A DNA stretch of 64,000 nucleotides from contig OZ025274.1 in NCBI GenBank assembly GCA_964019165.1, positions 13,887,358-13,951,357 on the forward strand, in the 5' to 3' direction. Below the pieces are notes generated by a model, which was given only the letters and a program-made list of their open reading frames with translations, did not search any database and was not told where the DNA came from. This DNA is from Mastigias papua. Taxonomy: Eukaryota > Cnidaria > Scyphozoa > Rhizostomeae > Mastigiidae. Below are positions 11,027 to 36,655 of the stretch, piece after piece (the first letter of the stretch is position 1; each line of letters begins with the position of its first letter). The position numbers and the translations under genes are program-made.

Positions 11027-14000
11027 GCTTCACAAAAGCATAGGATTTTTTAGTAATCTTACAAAGACCTTTGCATTATAAAATACAAGAAAGATCTTGA
11101 ACAGTTGATCGCTGCTTTAGAAGCCTAGATTTTAATTTTTTTTGAGCTCAGGATAGATACTGTAAAAGGGGGATAGTACTTTTTTCGATTCTAAATTAGA
11201 CGGCGGGTTGTTTTGCATGCTTTTGCAAAAAGCTAGGATGACTAATCTATCTCGTAATAATCTACCCTTAGAAATTAATGTAAGATCGAATCCGATACAG
11301 TTAGTGTCTTTCACAATATACAAGAGATTAAGTTTTTTTGTTTACATTTTACCATCTTCTACTTATCAGATGAATGCATTCAACCTTTCAATTCCATAGA
11401 ATATGATACACCTCCCCACTTACACTTTTGAGAGTACGACGTTCTGTCAAAGATGTAGCTGGAAGAAAAATTTAACGGTCTACTTTATCCTTGGATTCAA
11501 TATGATTCCATGGAAAAGACAAGCAGGTTTATTACACTACATCTGTTTAAGTCAGAACCAATAGAGTAGGAAATGATAGCATCGAACCTAGAGAGTCTCT
11601 GTTAGGCTTTGCTCGATATTACCGATATTGAGATCTATGAAGGATTATTAGAATAAAATTTAAGTAGGCTTTAGGTATTTTGATAAATGTGATTATTTGT
11701 AAAAGAAAAATTGTGAATCTCCATGTAGTCTTTTTTCTTTTATAATGTATTCCCATTTGTAATCGTAAAGTGTCAGCTTTGTACGATAATTTTTGCATGA
11801 AGATTGCTTCAAAGGGTATAGCTTTATTTGTAGGAAATAGGATCAAATGTTCACGTTTTGCTTATAATAAATTTCTATATGCTGTAGTATTAATGATATA
11901 TTTGTGAAGTAAATCGTGGAAAGATAAAGATGTTGAATTACTTCAAGCTCCAGCGTTTGCTCTTAGGTACCATATAAGCACCCCTGGTTATTAATTTGGA
12001 CCCTTTTCCACCCCCAGGCCTCATTAGGATTCCACGTTTATTACTTTTGAAGCTATGGTTTATTTTCTTACTTGCAAAAGCGCTTGAGAATAGAATCCTT
12101 GGGGATACCAGGCTTGAGGGTCAAGTTTTATAAGGAAAAGCTTTCATCAACATATTTCCTGTATTTTAGTGGTTCACAAGTAAAGGAAGTCCTTGATTGA
12201 ACTTTCTGCACCCTTTTTATTAAACCTTTTCAAAAGATTCCCATGCCCCTCATCATTTATTAAGACCCCCTGTTTACTGGGCACCTAAAGATAATGATTA
12301 GGAAGTGCGGGGAATTTTTAGTGAGTATTTAAGAAAAGCCTTTGCTGAACTACTGAATCCACGTTATCAACCTGAAACTAAGATGGAATTTTCAAAGCTG
12401 GTGTATTTAAAAAGCGTTGGCTTTCCATCCAATATTCTGCATAGATATAAAAAAGCGCTTTATTTGTCAATTGAAGCCTGTGAACATTCTAGAAATTTTG
12501 TCGCTTTCCTGCACCCGTTGATACAAATATTGCATTCATCTTAGTCACACGGTTCAGTGGTTAGCAGGTTTTTACAGCCCTAGATCAAATAGAACTTTGA
12601 TATATATGTTAGGTCAGTAATTTCTTAAGGTTAATCATGAAACATATTGGAATTATTGACACAACAAAGACAAGAGCATAGGTCGTCGGTTAACAAACTG
12701 GATTCTTGCCCCATGCTATTGTTGACATTTTGGTGAGTAAATAATAAATTTGACTACCTTTATTGTTTAGTATTTGTTTACTTAAAAGCCAAGCCAAGGT
12801 TAATCACACGTCCCTATCAAGTAACTCTCTGGAAATCATTGGTTGCCTATATATCGAATAACATTGCCCCTGGATGGAGCTAACTTTCTTCCCTTCCGGT
12901 TGCAACTTCGACCCAACCTACTTTCACCTATGCTTAGTTACTCAAACCTCGTACAACCTTTCCTTCTCAAGTGCTCATTCAAGATATCGCTTGGTATCTG
13001 TTGGCCTCCCTGCAAGTGTTTTTGTTGTATAGATTTCACTCTATACACTACACTGTTGGTCTTTTTCTTCCCGAAAGAAAAGATTTGCTTTACACAATTT
13101 TTTATAAGAATATCTAATTTTTCACTGAACTTCAATACTCTTAAATCTTTTTTATTTTTGAACCTAGGAGTATTCTTAAATTATTCTTAAATTTTAGCGA
13201 TTTTAAGGATAAATTCTCGTGTAGAAATGTAAAAGTGTGCAATTGACGCCCCATGAAGAGTCGCATCATAGTGTAACGAGTTCCAAACGGGATAATTGAA
13301 GCTGAATTTGCTTTGTTTTCTAAAGCAAAGCTCAAATCAGCAAAAGGTCTAAACTTTGATGAAACTTGGACCTTGCATTATTGCTTAATTATTCTTAAAT
13401 CATTCCTAAATTTAAGAGAAATTGAGCCTTGATATTCCTATAGACTATATTCTTATAAAAATAATGTGTACTGGGAATTACAAGATACTGCATCCATTTG
13501 AGTAAAACAGGTTGCTACTAGCTAAAATGCTAAGAACGTGGAAATCTCCCAAATTTTGAAACGACTAGTGTAGATCTCTAAGGTTAGGAGTGCATTTGTT
13601 TGAAGAGGTTTACAGATCTGCTAGATTTTCATGCAAATGTTACCGCAACGTTGAGAGAAGACAACTAGTCCGATTGTTAGTTTTACAATAACCCTGATCG
13701 CCAAAAATGTCGTCATAATAACACTTCTATGTTTAACTTATGAAGGCCTGGCATTGAGCATATAAACAAACAACTCTCGAGATACAAAATAGATATAAAA
13801 ACCTTGAGTAAAAAATGTTTGGAGCAGTGGCTTTAATGTGTAATGAAGTTCTCTTCTTGCAAGTTGAGACTTTGCATAACCGATCAATTGATGAAAAGGT
13901 GACAGCATAAATGAGATGTTTAAGAACTAATATGGAAAAAGCACGATCGATTGACTGAAGCTTATAGAAAATGGTAAATGGCACAGCAATATATAGTTTT

Positions 14001-15716
14001 GTGTGTTCATTATAGAGATATAATCAAGATGATGTCACATATTGTAAGGTTTAGCCTTTCCCATTATGTGATTTCAGGTTATTTCTTTGAAAAACCCAGA
14101 CTTCAAGCAACAGAGTGTGAGTTTCTTTATATATAAGGAAGAAAAACATTATCTTATCTGCTTCAATGTCTGCTCTGACTTTTATCTTGTTTGTTTCAAT
14201 TTCTCCTTCAGTCCTCTTCTCTCAACTTCGTTCTGTTTCCTTTCTCCTTATATTGTTTTTCATCTCTACTTCTACACTCTTTCACACCTCATCCTCGCTT
14301 CTTTTGTCTCTACTATCCCACGAGGTTTCATTGTTATTATTTTTGTCATGCTTGGGGACTTGCCTTCTTCTTTGTAACTATAGGGTACGTGACAAATGAA
14401 ACATTAACTATTCCTACATGCTGAGCTGTGCCCTTCTGGTGCCATGCTTTACTCACAGAAGCTTACTTTTCCTAGCTCAGCGATCAACATCCCTTTAACA
14501 ACAAATATGATTTCTTTACGTATACTGAAAAGCATCTTCTGTGACGAAACAACCTCAGTGACATTTCTCATGTTTAGATTTCAAGATAAAAACGCATGGA
14601 TAACTAACTTCAGTGCAAAATGTTCCTATACAAGCTACAGCTGCTATCTCTGCTATATCTCTTGCTGAATGGTATGCAATCCTTTTTTACATTTTAGTTT
14701 ATTCGTCATATTTGCGATGATTGTCTCCTTATTTTCAGGGTACTTTGCTTCGCCATCGGTTATTCTACCGCCAGATTATTGTACCCCAATAGCAGGGCAT
14801 CTTTTGGCATTGTCGTCACTGTGCCAATGGACCTTTCTGGTGTAGTAAACAAGCAAATTTAAGGTTTTGTCCTACTGGCTTGGGCCTTTTTTTAAAACAT
14901 TAGTCCTTAAAATTCATATGTTCAGAAGTCAGTCTTTCAGTGGACTGGGCACAAGAGTAAGAGCCTATTCAACAATTTCTCTTTGGACATACAGACCGAA
15001 CTTGGGAGAAAACGGAATAGAGGCTTGGTCTATTGTTCAAAACTCTTAAAGATACCATACACATTAGTACAATCGTCAAATAACATTTATGGAGTTGTAC
15101 CAGTTGTTCAATTTAGTTCTTTTACTTCGTAAGTCCTCTAGATAAAGCTCAGTAAAATTCATAATGTACAGACAAACTCAAAAACAAATACCTAAATAAA
15201 CAAATAAAGACACCTTAGAAGTCTATCGAAAAATAATTCAAAAGTGTTGACAATACAGGGAAATTTATACAGCCCTACTGCAGTGGTACTTTCTCAATCT
15301 TAGCAATTGAACTAGATGGAGCATAGAGGATTCATTACAGCCAGTGTATATTTTATTGTGGCCGCACTTTGGGATCTTGGAAAACAAGAGTGTGAACTTG
15401 GAAATCGTAAAGTATGGTCAGGTTTTTGATAGGGTTGGAATTCTGAATTATCTTTTGTTCTGTTTGACGATCATTTCTTACGATAACCTTTTGTAACAGT
15501 TACTGGTGAGCTAGAAAGGAGTTTTAATGCCATCTAGCCTAATGTCAAATAATCAAAGGTAATGCCTATAATTTTGCAGAGTTACGGGATGTGTTCACCA
15601 AGAAAGTCATTTAGGGCATGATCACAGCTGAATATAATGGTCTTGGAAGCTTTCCATAAAAAAGGCACTGATTGCAAAATTATTGTGTGTGAAAGTAACA
15701 CCATCATATTTTACAG
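11027..15716. other. intergenic/intronic stretch without a recognised gene
   Basis: No exon could be supported. The transporter 3' UTR must start here. There is no AATAAA close to the stop; AATAAA-type hexamers appear near 11652 and 11867. A pyrimidine-rich block lies at about 14160-14380. The signal-peptide exon of the chitinase-like gene should be in this region, because exon 15717 begins inside a codon, but I could not identify it with confidence. Confidence 0.5.
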
Positions 15717-26317
<10,601 letters not shown>

Positions 26318-28700
26318 CAGACTACTAAAGTTTCTTTTTGAATGGTTGCTGTTAGTAGAATTCGTGATGCACATTCCTCGATGTGTGTAAGCAGTTCCAT
26401 AGTACGGTTCAGAAAACCAACTGCTTTCATATTGCTTGCAATGCAAAGTCAGGTTAACATCACTTGAACCATGCTCTATAGGTTTTGTGGCAGAGAGGCT
26501 CGCTTAGGAAGGTTATTGTGGCAGAGAGGCTTGCTAACAACTTTGTAAATAGTGCTTTTGCGCGCAGTGCGGCGCAGAAATACCCTTTTGAGTCCTGAAG
26601 CATCTTTACGAACTATACACACAGGAAAGAGTTCCAGGCTGTATGCTACCACATGAAAGCTTGACAAGCAGGGGATCAGCAATTTTTGCAGCAAGTCTCC
26701 GTAGATCTTTTCCTTTGTTGGTAGAAGTTGGTATAACGATTATGGCAAGTCCGCAATGACTGTTCTTTGTTCAATCCTGTCGGGAAATTCGTTTGCACTG
26801 AAAAACAAACCTACCTGGCATCTCAACAGCGTATAAAAGCAGAATTAAAGAATATCTACTTCAGCATCAATCTCATTTGAATGTCAAGGAGACTTAAAAA
26901 GCCTAATAAAATTTCTTGTCAACTGCTCTTTTGGCAAGCAGCTTTCCAGCTTTGCAAAAAGTCGAATGCTATTGAGTAGCATGCTCTAGGTGTTTGAACA
27001 AATCTATTCTGTTTTGGCAATGCAAATGCAAAAAGAGATTTGTAGCATGGACAAAAACTACTTCTAACAGTTCTGACTTGAAATCTTTTAGGCTTAGGAA
27101 AAACTCAAGAACAAAGTTAACGATAAAGTTATACATAGTAACTCTGAAAGCAATTGCTCAAGATTTAATTGTTGCACCAATCTGCCACGAGATTAAAATC
27201 CTTATACTCTAAGGAAAATTCTCAAAATGATGCATTATAATATTTCTTTGGATAGTAATAAAGCACATTCAATGATGCAGAGCTAAAAGTGGACTCCAGT
27301 ATGAAGGACATAACAGAAACACAATGTTGATGAAACAACATAGTTCATAGCTTCCGATAGCTTTCAGAAGTGCCAGTATTTTATCGAAACTAGATGAGCA
27401 ATGATACATGTTAGTAACATTGGAAAGAATAGCTACAATCCGATTCTGTTAGAGCCCCGTTGTATTATTCTGATTCATAAAATAACATTCTTCAGAAAAA
27501 TCGGAGCCCGGCCCCTGAGCGCAATTTACTTTAAATATCTGTCTCTCAGATATTGACTTCCTAATGATGAGTGAATCTATTGCTAGCTCTGGTCGACTCT
27601 GCGATAAAATGTCACTATACAATTAGCTATGTGGCACTTGAGGTCTGTAGAATTTTACAGCTCAAATAATTCCTTTATTTAACATTGCTTTATCCAAATT
27701 CCCGATATCTATACATGTTTTCTACATGAGAGCTGTTTATCAGAAATTAGTACTCGACGATTCGACTTCTCAAAAAGTTAAGAAAGTTCAGTACTGGATT
27801 TCTGAAGCTTTAGAATTTTGCTAAGTCATATACCTTTTAAAATTCCAATATTCACACAAGACAATTGTCGCTTTACCTAATTTTTGTCGATTTCTTGTGG
27901 TAACCTATGAAGTATAGTGCAATGTTTGTGTAGTGCCTGATTGTCTGTGCAAGGCTGTAGAGTTACACACACTCGGATATTCTTTCCAGGAAAGTCTTAC
28001 GAAAGATTTAATACTGAAATCATGAAAGGCTAAGAAAGTTTTTGGCGAAGAAACCTGCTTATAAAAGGGCATGTATTCTAGCAAGACAATTCTTACGAGA
28101 GGTTGAGTACTGAAATCATAAAAAAGCTGAGAAAGGTTAGTAAAAGGGCGAAGCAAACATTCTTGTAAAAAAACGTGTAATTTTCAGAGTATGATGAAAC
28201 TACTTGTTCCCACATCATTGCGAAACTAACACAAAAAAATTGCGGGTTATCATGTTTGATATTAGAGCGAGATTTAACCATGACTCTTTCACACGCAGGC
28301 AACATTGTTTACCGTGAGATAGTCATCGATTCTGCTGATCACCTGCATTAGCTTCGCAGATAGTTATTGATTGCGCCAGATATATTCGCCAGATTTATTT
28401 TACAGGTTTAGCTTTCTTTGCTAGTTCTGTATACATTTTCCTGCTGAATTGTAAATTTATTAAGCTTCAACGTCGTTTTTGCAAGAATGTAGCTGTTATT
28501 TCACATTCATCTATCAATCCAGAATCTAATTTAATCGTGTGAAACTAGATAATTTCGTACTTAAGGCAATGTGAGAGGATTTTCTTGATAGCACATGATA
28601 TCAATGCGTAATGAAAAACCACATATATTGTGCGAACTATATGAGGCACTACATGTCCTGTTATACTCTTTCAACACACTAAGAAGTTAAAACGGCATAG
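26318..28700. other. 3' flank of the chitinase-like gene, no gene seen
   Basis: A candidate polyadenylation hexamer (AATAAA) lies at 26905-26910, about 590 bases after the stop. An inverted copy of the dispersed repeat of 6985 and 22690 lies around 27750-27860. Two related blocks, each beginning TACTGAAATCAT and containing AAAGGCTAAGAAAG or AAAGCTGAGAAAG, sit near 28010 and 28110. I see nothing coding. Confidence 0.5.
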
Positions 28701-28702
28701 CA

Positions 28703-28987
<285 letters not shown>

Positions 28988-29614
28988 TTATAGATTCAAG
29001 AAAAAGCTTCATCCTATAATACGCCAAGCACAATGCAGGGCTGTTCTTAGATAGCCCGATTTGAAATGTAAGAACATGCTGCACTGCCAAATTGTTGAAT
29101 GCTTTTGTCAAAGCCACGGGGCAAATTCAGTGTCTTATCACGCCGCTACAAATATATACACAGCATTTGATACAATTAACAGATAATTTCGCTCATCATT
29201 TGATTTTAACAGGTCCGCGAACTCCCAGTTTAAGACTTTATTTCACACGCCTAATTGACACTTGACTTCAGTCTTCACCACGAATCCGGCACGAATTCCG
29301 CAATCAAATCGTTATCTGTCAAATTTAACTTTCATTAGGGAGTTGATTATCATCCCTTTCAACTCATGCAAACAACCTATTAAGGCAAAGAACAAAGCTG
29401 TTTGAGATATGTTTAGGAAGCGTCCATATTTACCAAGCAATTATTTTCGAAGACGTCACTGTGAGAATAGAATCTTTCTACAAATTTTTTAAACAAATAC
29501 TGATTCAAGAAATTGCAAATACACTTAAGAGATACGGCACCATACATCCAGTAAGGGGGTTGTCATGCGCTGTATTCATTAAATGTGTTCTTCTTGCATG
29601 CAGTATAGGTGTAT

Positions 29615-29875
29615 AAATGGGTGAGTGCCAAGTGGTTAGAGCGCTTGACTGCTGAGCAAAACATCAATGGTTCGAGCCGAACCCTCGGATCAAAGTCGGG
29701 ATGCTCGCTCACTGTCCACCCAGCACTCACTGGGGAAGTTAAAGGTGGCGAGGAAAGGAACTGGCCATACTACCTCACTATGCCGGCGGCTTAGGTTAAG
29801 TGTCCTCTCTAGCAGGCACTTCTCAACGTACGGAATCGTATATGGGACTAACCTTTACTTTAACTTTATAGATGT
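29615..29875 (+). mobile_element. tRNA-derived SINE, copy 1 (near full length)
   Basis: The head carries tRNA-like RNA polymerase III promoter boxes: box A region AAGTGGTTAGAGCGC and box B GGTTCGAGCC. A tRNA-unrelated body follows (GGGATGCTCGCTCACTGTCC, AGGAAAGGAACTGGCCATAC) with a tail AATCGTATATGGGACTAAC. Matching copies on the same strand are at 38929-39060 and 39445-39720. Confidence 0.8.
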
Positions 29876-30104
29876 GTAAACACAGCCATGTCGCTGAGAA
29901 GAGAAACATTGCTATCCAAATCACTGCCTAGGATAATGTGGTCTTGACCACTGACAAAAAATTTGTGGGGAGAAACGGGACACTTCGATAAGTTTAAACA
30001 TAACGACTAGGGTGTTTTCATTTTACCGCGAATTGAAGGACGTGATTTGCAAAAATTCCCTCAGGTGATAGACTCCCGGACCCCAATTTTAGTTTTTTCC
30101 GGAA

Positions 30105-30450
30105 AGAGAATAGGCTCTTTTCATACAGAACCTAGTTCTTAATGTTCTTTATTTCTGGACCTCTTTTGACTACATTGCTGTACTAAAAGTTCTTTAATAT
30201 TCATCAAATTTAACTGCACATTTAGCAATACAGATATCGTAAATTTTAAGTGCTAAGACAAGGTACTTTAGACATAACAAATTTCAAAGGAAACCACGGT
30301 ATGAAAGACTTGCTTAAATGATTACACACAATTCAGGGGAATTTGGCATCGTAACTTTTAATTGTTTGCAGTGACAAAACTATCGGAAAGATTGGCAGAG
30401 ATTTTGTCTTTATGAGAATAGGTTCCTTAACATCTTTAGTATACTTTAGT
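30105..30450 (+). repeat. dispersed repeat with a TTATTTTTGGACCTC-type core, copy 1
   Basis: The block around CTTTATTTCTGGACCTCTTT, AAGTTCTTTAATATTCATCA and AAGTGCTAAGACAAGGTAC, and further on TTAATTGTTTGCAGTGACAAAAC, is repeated at 39230-39430 and 39740-39860, where it is split by a SINE. No coding content. Confidence 0.55.
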
Positions 30451-33400
30451 ATATGAAGGCTTATTGAATATTCGCTAGATAGCGTATACTATGATTAAGG
30501 GCGTGGGTATGCTTTTCGTCATTACCCCAACAAAGCTTTTATCAACATGGGCAAACGCACCTGCCATAAATCTATTGATTGGGGAAACTAAAGGAGCACC
30601 CGCGCAAGAGCACTATTGAAAAGATAAATAAATGCAAACAGAATAGCTGCTGTTGGATAAAAACTTTAGATGAATTCTATGCCATCAAATTTCATTTGAT
30701 CATTTTCCAGAAGGCACGCTTCAGTTATGTTTGTATGTAGGAAACGGTAATTTGTTTTGTTCTATTAATTCGGAGAGTCGATCGAAGAAGATATCAAAGG
30801 TGACAATATTCACACACCTGCTAGCACAATGCCGGAACGAACATAGAATCGTACAGAATATTATGAAAGAGAGTCAAAGGCAATTCCTCTCTAGTTGAGA
30901 CCTTTTCCATAAGTTGATAGATAAGAGATGTGCTAAAGGAGATTAATGAAAAGAAATCATTTGACTGTACAATACTTTAAGGACACGAAACAAGTTTTCA
31001 ATTTGATTGATCTCACAATAGATAGCATAGAGAGCAATCTAGATAGAGCCCTTTTGACATCAAGTCTTGTCATGAATTTCAATTCAATGCTGTTGATTGT
31101 AAAACTTGAAATTCAATTCAATGTTGTTGATTAAAAATAATACAACCAGAATCGCAAATGTTACAAAAGAGATAGCAAAGATGCTGCACCCCCCCCCCCT
31201 CCCCCTAATTCTGTACAACTATATATTCGAGTAAACAAACAAGCAGTTACCATCAGAATAATACTGGATGATGATCTTATGTTGTTGACCTTGACAGACA
31301 TCGATGATGGTTTTCTGTCCTTAAGACACCAATTAACACTTGAAACATATTACATGCGCTGGCAATTGTGGGAATCCTGGTTCTGTTAGCTGTAAGAGCA
31401 CACGAAATGATAGGAAAGTGTTATGCTCTCTGGTCTGGCTTAATGCTATTCTAGCTCATAGCTTCATCTCTGGAAGCTATCTTGGAATTTCAGATTTTGC
31501 ACTGATAAGAGGCTCCAAATGTCAAGAGAGGTCACAAAGATATGGATATGATATCAGCTGATAGATAATTATTTATCAAAATGATATGAAAGAGAAGCTT
31601 CTACATTTCTAGCTCTTCCTCTATACCACTAGAATATTGCAAATACACTACTCAACTCTAGCTAATATTGAGGTGGAGCAAAAAGGACTAACAGCATCAA
31701 GTTGCCTCCATATTCAACGGTACAAACCGAGGTAATATTTAGAAACAAAGAAAAGGACCTTACGTTACTAAAAATCGTAAAGACAGTAGAAGCAATGCAA
31801 ATTTTACAGTACTGTACAAAGTACAAACAACACTTGTCTAGGTTTGTAGGTCAGATATGACCAGAGTGTAAGGATACGCTTGTCGTGTTGTGTCAGTTCC
31901 ATATACTACTCGTGAACAATTTAAATAGCTATCACTCACTGATGTTGGCCACGTGCTTTCACTACTAGACAATACAACAAGTCATTAGGGATATAAACTT
32001 TTCGATCACCTTTGTCAAAATCCCTGTACTATCAGGGTCACATGGGGATTCACTGAAGATTTCAAAGCCAACCATATTTCTTCTCTGTTGAAGGTCCCTC
32101 TCGCTCATGGGCAATCAAATGTATTAATATCAACTGGCTTGCGAAGACAAAAATCGTAGCTTCCAAGATTTGCTGTCTCAAGATGAGGACAGGCCACACT
32201 CCAGCAAAGCGATAGAATCCAGGATTTTAAACTTTTGTCAACAGACAAGCGAAAGAGCAATAGCGCAAGTAGACAGTTGTAAGTGCGTGTTTTAACTCTT
32301 CTAGCTACTAACAAAAATGCTACGTTTTTTGGCCTCATTTCGAGGAATACTCATGATTATAGGCCTAAATACAATTGAAGTCAATGGTTTGAGGAGTTAA
32401 GATGAAATAAAAGCTCAATAAACTGGACTTTTGGAGCAAGTTTGTATGTTGTCCTGAATTCAAAAGAAGCACTTAGCATCTTGTCTCATGCTGCTCTGCG
32501 ATAGAAGGGCAAATAAGGGTAGTATTAAAAGCCATCATGGTGGGAGACTGACTTTTGCCTGACACTGTGAATGAGAAGCAGGGGAGGAGTGAGCAGGGAT
32601 AGTGAATTCTAACCTCTCATTCACTGATTTACTGATTTACTACACTGAAATACTTTTCGATTATCAGTTCTATAGTTTAAGCAGAGCCACAACAAAGCCG
32701 AAACTAAACCGAAACTCTATTTTTATTTACTCACTGATAGAAACTCCCACATTTTAATCACACAAAGGGTTCTGGTAATTGGAGAGACGCTTGCAGTGGC
32801 TTCAGAATTTTAGATTCAGCTAGTTCCCATTTTCAACTTAAAAAGTTAACACATTTTTGTGGGAAAAGCCTATTTATTAAAAAAGGACGTTCAGAATTTT
32901 AAGCATCATTATGCTCCTAGCCCCTTTATCTTTAATTCATCCAGAATAGTCTAGAATTCTACTTGATTTTTGATACCTTCCAAAAGTAAGCCAGTGTTTA
33001 TCTTACTTTTTCGATGGATTGATGTCCAATGCTGTTGCTGCTTTAGAGATAAAACATGACTATTTTCACTAGGGGGGTGTAGCATAGTTAGCAGGAGAAA
33101 GGGGGTATATTGAATGAATGAAAGAGCATGTCATGCCTGAGAGCACGTAAACTGAATAAAATAGAGTTGAATTTTGCTCATTCTCCATATGCTACTCAAT
33201 ATGCTGAGGGAAATTACCTTTTTGATCATTGGGAGCTATAACTCTTATACCCTTCCAGTAGTTTGGCCCCTCTTTACTGTTCCTGATATTAAACCGTGTT
33301 CTCATTGCACAAAATAAATTTTCATAGCTGCTTTTCCCTTCAATTACCACACAAGAAATTGTCCTATGACATTCTATACAGCCGCCGTTGTCAAGTCTTC

Positions 33401-34249
33401 CTACTTACTGAGAATTCCTCGCCTCTGTGAAATACGATCCATTTGCAACTTAACATTCCTATTCAAGTTGACTAATAAATATTAATCAAAGTTTCTTTTC
33501 CTTTTGACTACAAAGCTGAAATCAAAGGGCGGCCTATTGCATCATTTTTTTCATTTTTAGCTCCATATCCAATTATCGAGCTACTAAATTCGCTATCAAA
33601 ACCAAATAGCGTTCACACATTTCAAAAATTGATTGTATGAATTGATAGAATTAAGATGCACAAAATGCAGATTCCACATGCCGACAATTCGAAACAGCGA
33701 GAACAGAGAAAGGAGTGTAAATACTATGGTTTGTTTTAATAAGCAGTTCAACGCTGGCTTCCTGAACCGTGGGCAGCTTTCCAATAAGTTATCTCAAAAC
33801 TAATTACTGATTTGTTGACAATTCAGCAGTAAGTATCCAAACCGAATCAAAGCGCTTTTTTAAGAAACACCTTGCAGAGGGCATAGCCAAGAGGAAGAGC
33901 AGCTGGATGATAATATCAGGGGGTGCTATGTGAGCCTTATTTATTGCCGTACTTAAGAAAACAGCGACCCAAGGTATTGGATCTAGTTAATTGGCGAATC
34001 TGGGCAAACATTAACTGCTCATGACAAGTGCATCCTGTTGTAGAAGCTCATTCTCGATCCTGGCTTGAGATTCGTTGCATACAAACCTCGTTTGATGTAG
34101 TCGCATTAGTTTAGAATTCACAAGGTGACTTGAGTTTTTCTGAGCAAAATTAATCAAAAATACTAGAGGGAAAATAAAAATTTCAGTTTTCAGTGGACGG
34201 CCTAGTTTCCACACAGTAAAGACCTGCACATGTTCTTATGTTCATGTTC

Positions 34250-34545
34250 TTATGCAATGAGGTAGTTCTACTAATCAGGGATATTATTTTAGCATTTATC
34301 TCACCACTACAGCCGTTCCCTACTATAGCTTTGGCTGCAATGTTGTTAGTGCATCCATGAAAGGGATTGATTGGCAAACAGGCTGAATTTATTTTTCCAA
34401 GGACAAAGGATGAATCCATTTATTAGACCCTAGTTTGAACGTCAAGCTGAAATGGTTCTAGGTTAGAAAAGTGAAAACTGACGGACAATTACAGGCTACA
34501 GGTTCTTGATAAATGAAGGATATTATCTGCAGGATTTTATTGTAT
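34250..34545 (+). repeat. dispersed ~280-base repeat, copy 3
   Basis: Relative of 16170-16460 and 23555-23835: GGCAAACAGGCTGAATTTAT, ACAAAGGATGAATCCATTTA, GTTTGAACGTCAAGCTGAAA, then GCTACAGGTTCTTGATAAAT. No open frame. Confidence 0.6.
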
Positions 34546-36462
34546 TTATGCTGTAAATGTTAATGCTAATAATATTTTCCACATCAACTATCCGAAACAA
34601 AGAAAGCAAACAAACAAAGAAGCAACAAGCAACTGTGGTATTCAAAAGTCAAGTAGACCTTGGTTTACCACGGTTTGCTACATCTGTAAAAGCATAATAC
34701 GTGTATCTCATGACAGTAATCAATTCTTTTATGATAATATGTCATTTCTGAGTGCAATCAAAATTTAAATGACAGTCATTAATCTAAGAATAAAAATCTT
34801 TACAAGCCACCAAAAATAAACACAAAGAACTCAGGACAAAAACACTGTCATTTAGGGCAGTTTTCTCTAGAACAGCTTGGATGATAGCGTCAAAAGTGAT
34901 TCAGTACTGTTGGCTTTCAAAAACAGGCTCAAACATTGAGCTGGGAAAGAATGCACCTGCAGAATATGCCGCTAACTAACTTTCCTTCTACATATAGTAC
35001 AGATCTAGTTTTGCAAATATTTGGTTTAAATTGGCACCCTTCGGTACTATTGTAAATACCAACTGTAGATATGGACCAAACAAAAAATAAATCACTTAGC
35101 ATCAATAGTAGGATACAAATAAAATTGAAAAGATGCCAGGAGCACTAAATGAGAGATTAATTGTTAACATTAAAGGTGATATTCCGGAATGAATGATGCT
35201 TGCAAGGAAATAGCAAAAGCCACGTTTGCTTTATCCGTTAAAGAAACAATAGCGAAATAAAATTTTTCGGTGTTTACAGTTTTAGACCATATACATTCCC
35301 GGACACTAAAATGTTTGGACAAATCAATTGTCCAGAATGTAACGCATCAAAATTTGAGCGGAATCAATGCATCTATAATATTCTACTTTCTACCTACAAA
35401 TTGTACGATAGTTTCTGAGCTTGAATTGTAGTTGATAGCAAGATATCCAGTTTTTTTTCATTCGATCCACCAACTTCCAAACTCTGTAATAGAACGTCTT
35501 TGCCCCTCTCTGGTATGTTTATCAATTTTGATCAAATGAGTGCAAATCACATGCCAAAAAGTTTATGGACGAATGCTAGCAATTCTTTCAAGCTTCTACG
35601 TAGAACCTTCGCGGGAGATTTCAAGCTGGGAGTGCAAGCTCTCAAGGTACCGCCTTGTAGGAAGTTTTTCTATGCATTACCCTCTCTTCTTGCGCAAAAT
35701 TTGATTGAAACGACATTTTTTTTGGCGATCGCTGATCTTTTTCCCCTTAAACCTGTTCCTATATGATTTATGATTGCAAGTTTATTCTCAATTTGCCAAC
35801 TCAGTGGAAACATTTCTTGACAACTGAGATTCTACCAGAGAAGGTGCCACACCCTCGGCACTCCCAATGTAGCTGCGACACAGCTTCGGCAGATATTGGG
35901 AACGCTTTATATTTCAAAGATTCTGGATTCTCTTTAATCTTGCCGCAAGGACATGCTTGAAAGACAACATTAGACCATATGTAGGGAATATATGGAGCTT
36001 CCTCATATCTGTCTCTGGGTACATCGATTCAAATCACAAACATATTTGTGATCGTCAACCGTATTACTTACACATAATGGTTAATACCTCTACTGCCCCT
36101 TCATTACCCCAGCAAAAATGCAACTAGATTGTGGAAAGAAGAAGAGACGACACTTCACTTCAGCAAGCATCATAAAATTGGCTAATGTAATTCAATATAT
36201 GTAGGATACTAAACCAGTCATATGCTTTAGATAGGAAAAAGCAGTATTTCAGAAGAACTCAATTGTTTCTTAGTTCAGCATATATATGCTACTTGTGTTA
36301 ATTGATCTAGAATATCGACAAAACCAACAGACATAATAGCAATTAAAACTTGTTATAATATGATAAAATATTACTTCCTTATCTGACACTTCAATATATA
36401 TAATGTACTGTACAATTAGCTATTGCCATTTCTACGTGCAAATATGCATATATATGCAAATA

Positions 36463-36465
<3 letters not shown>

Positions 36466-36536
<71 letters not shown>

Positions 36537-36552
36537 AATATATATATATTTA
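36466..36552. repeat. (TA)n tract
   Basis: An uninterrupted TA run preceded by two ATGCAAATATGCATATA-type units. It directly borders the left arm of the ribozyme-bearing inverted repeat at 36556-36745. Confidence 0.97.
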
Positions 36553-36612
36553 TAAATATAAACTTCGATATTATGAATAAGACGGACGCGAATAAGACGA
36601 CAAGCTCTTGGC

Positions 36613-36650
36613 ACACTAAAGCTTTTCAAACCTATGTTCTCATCAGTGTA
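36613..36650 (-). ncRNA. hammerhead ribozyme motif, minus-strand copy, imperfect stem I
   Basis: On the minus strand: CTGATGA (36646 down to 36640), stem II GAAC/GTTT around an ATAG loop, GAA, palindromic AAGCTT (36624 down to 36619), T at the predicted cleavage position, then AGTGT. The 5' strand of stem I reads TACA, so the base pair next to the core is a mismatch. It is likely a decayed partner of 36656-36694. Confidence 0.5.
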
Positions 36651-36655
36651 AAGTC

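Larger units (their letters stand above)
29880..36415. other. long stretch without a recognised gene
   Basis: It holds a dispersed repeat (30105-30450), a C-rich run at about 31189-31205 and the third copy of the ~280-base repeat (34250-34545). No exon is supportable. Open frames at 35500-35960 and elsewhere show no family resemblance. Confidence 0.5.

Noticed and set aside
14166..14399. Hydrophobic start MSALTFILFVSISPSVLFSQ as the missing signal-peptide exon of the chitinase-like gene
   Set aside because: No donor in the needed phase follows, and the block is simply pyrimidine-rich DNA, which gives hydrophobic frames by chance.
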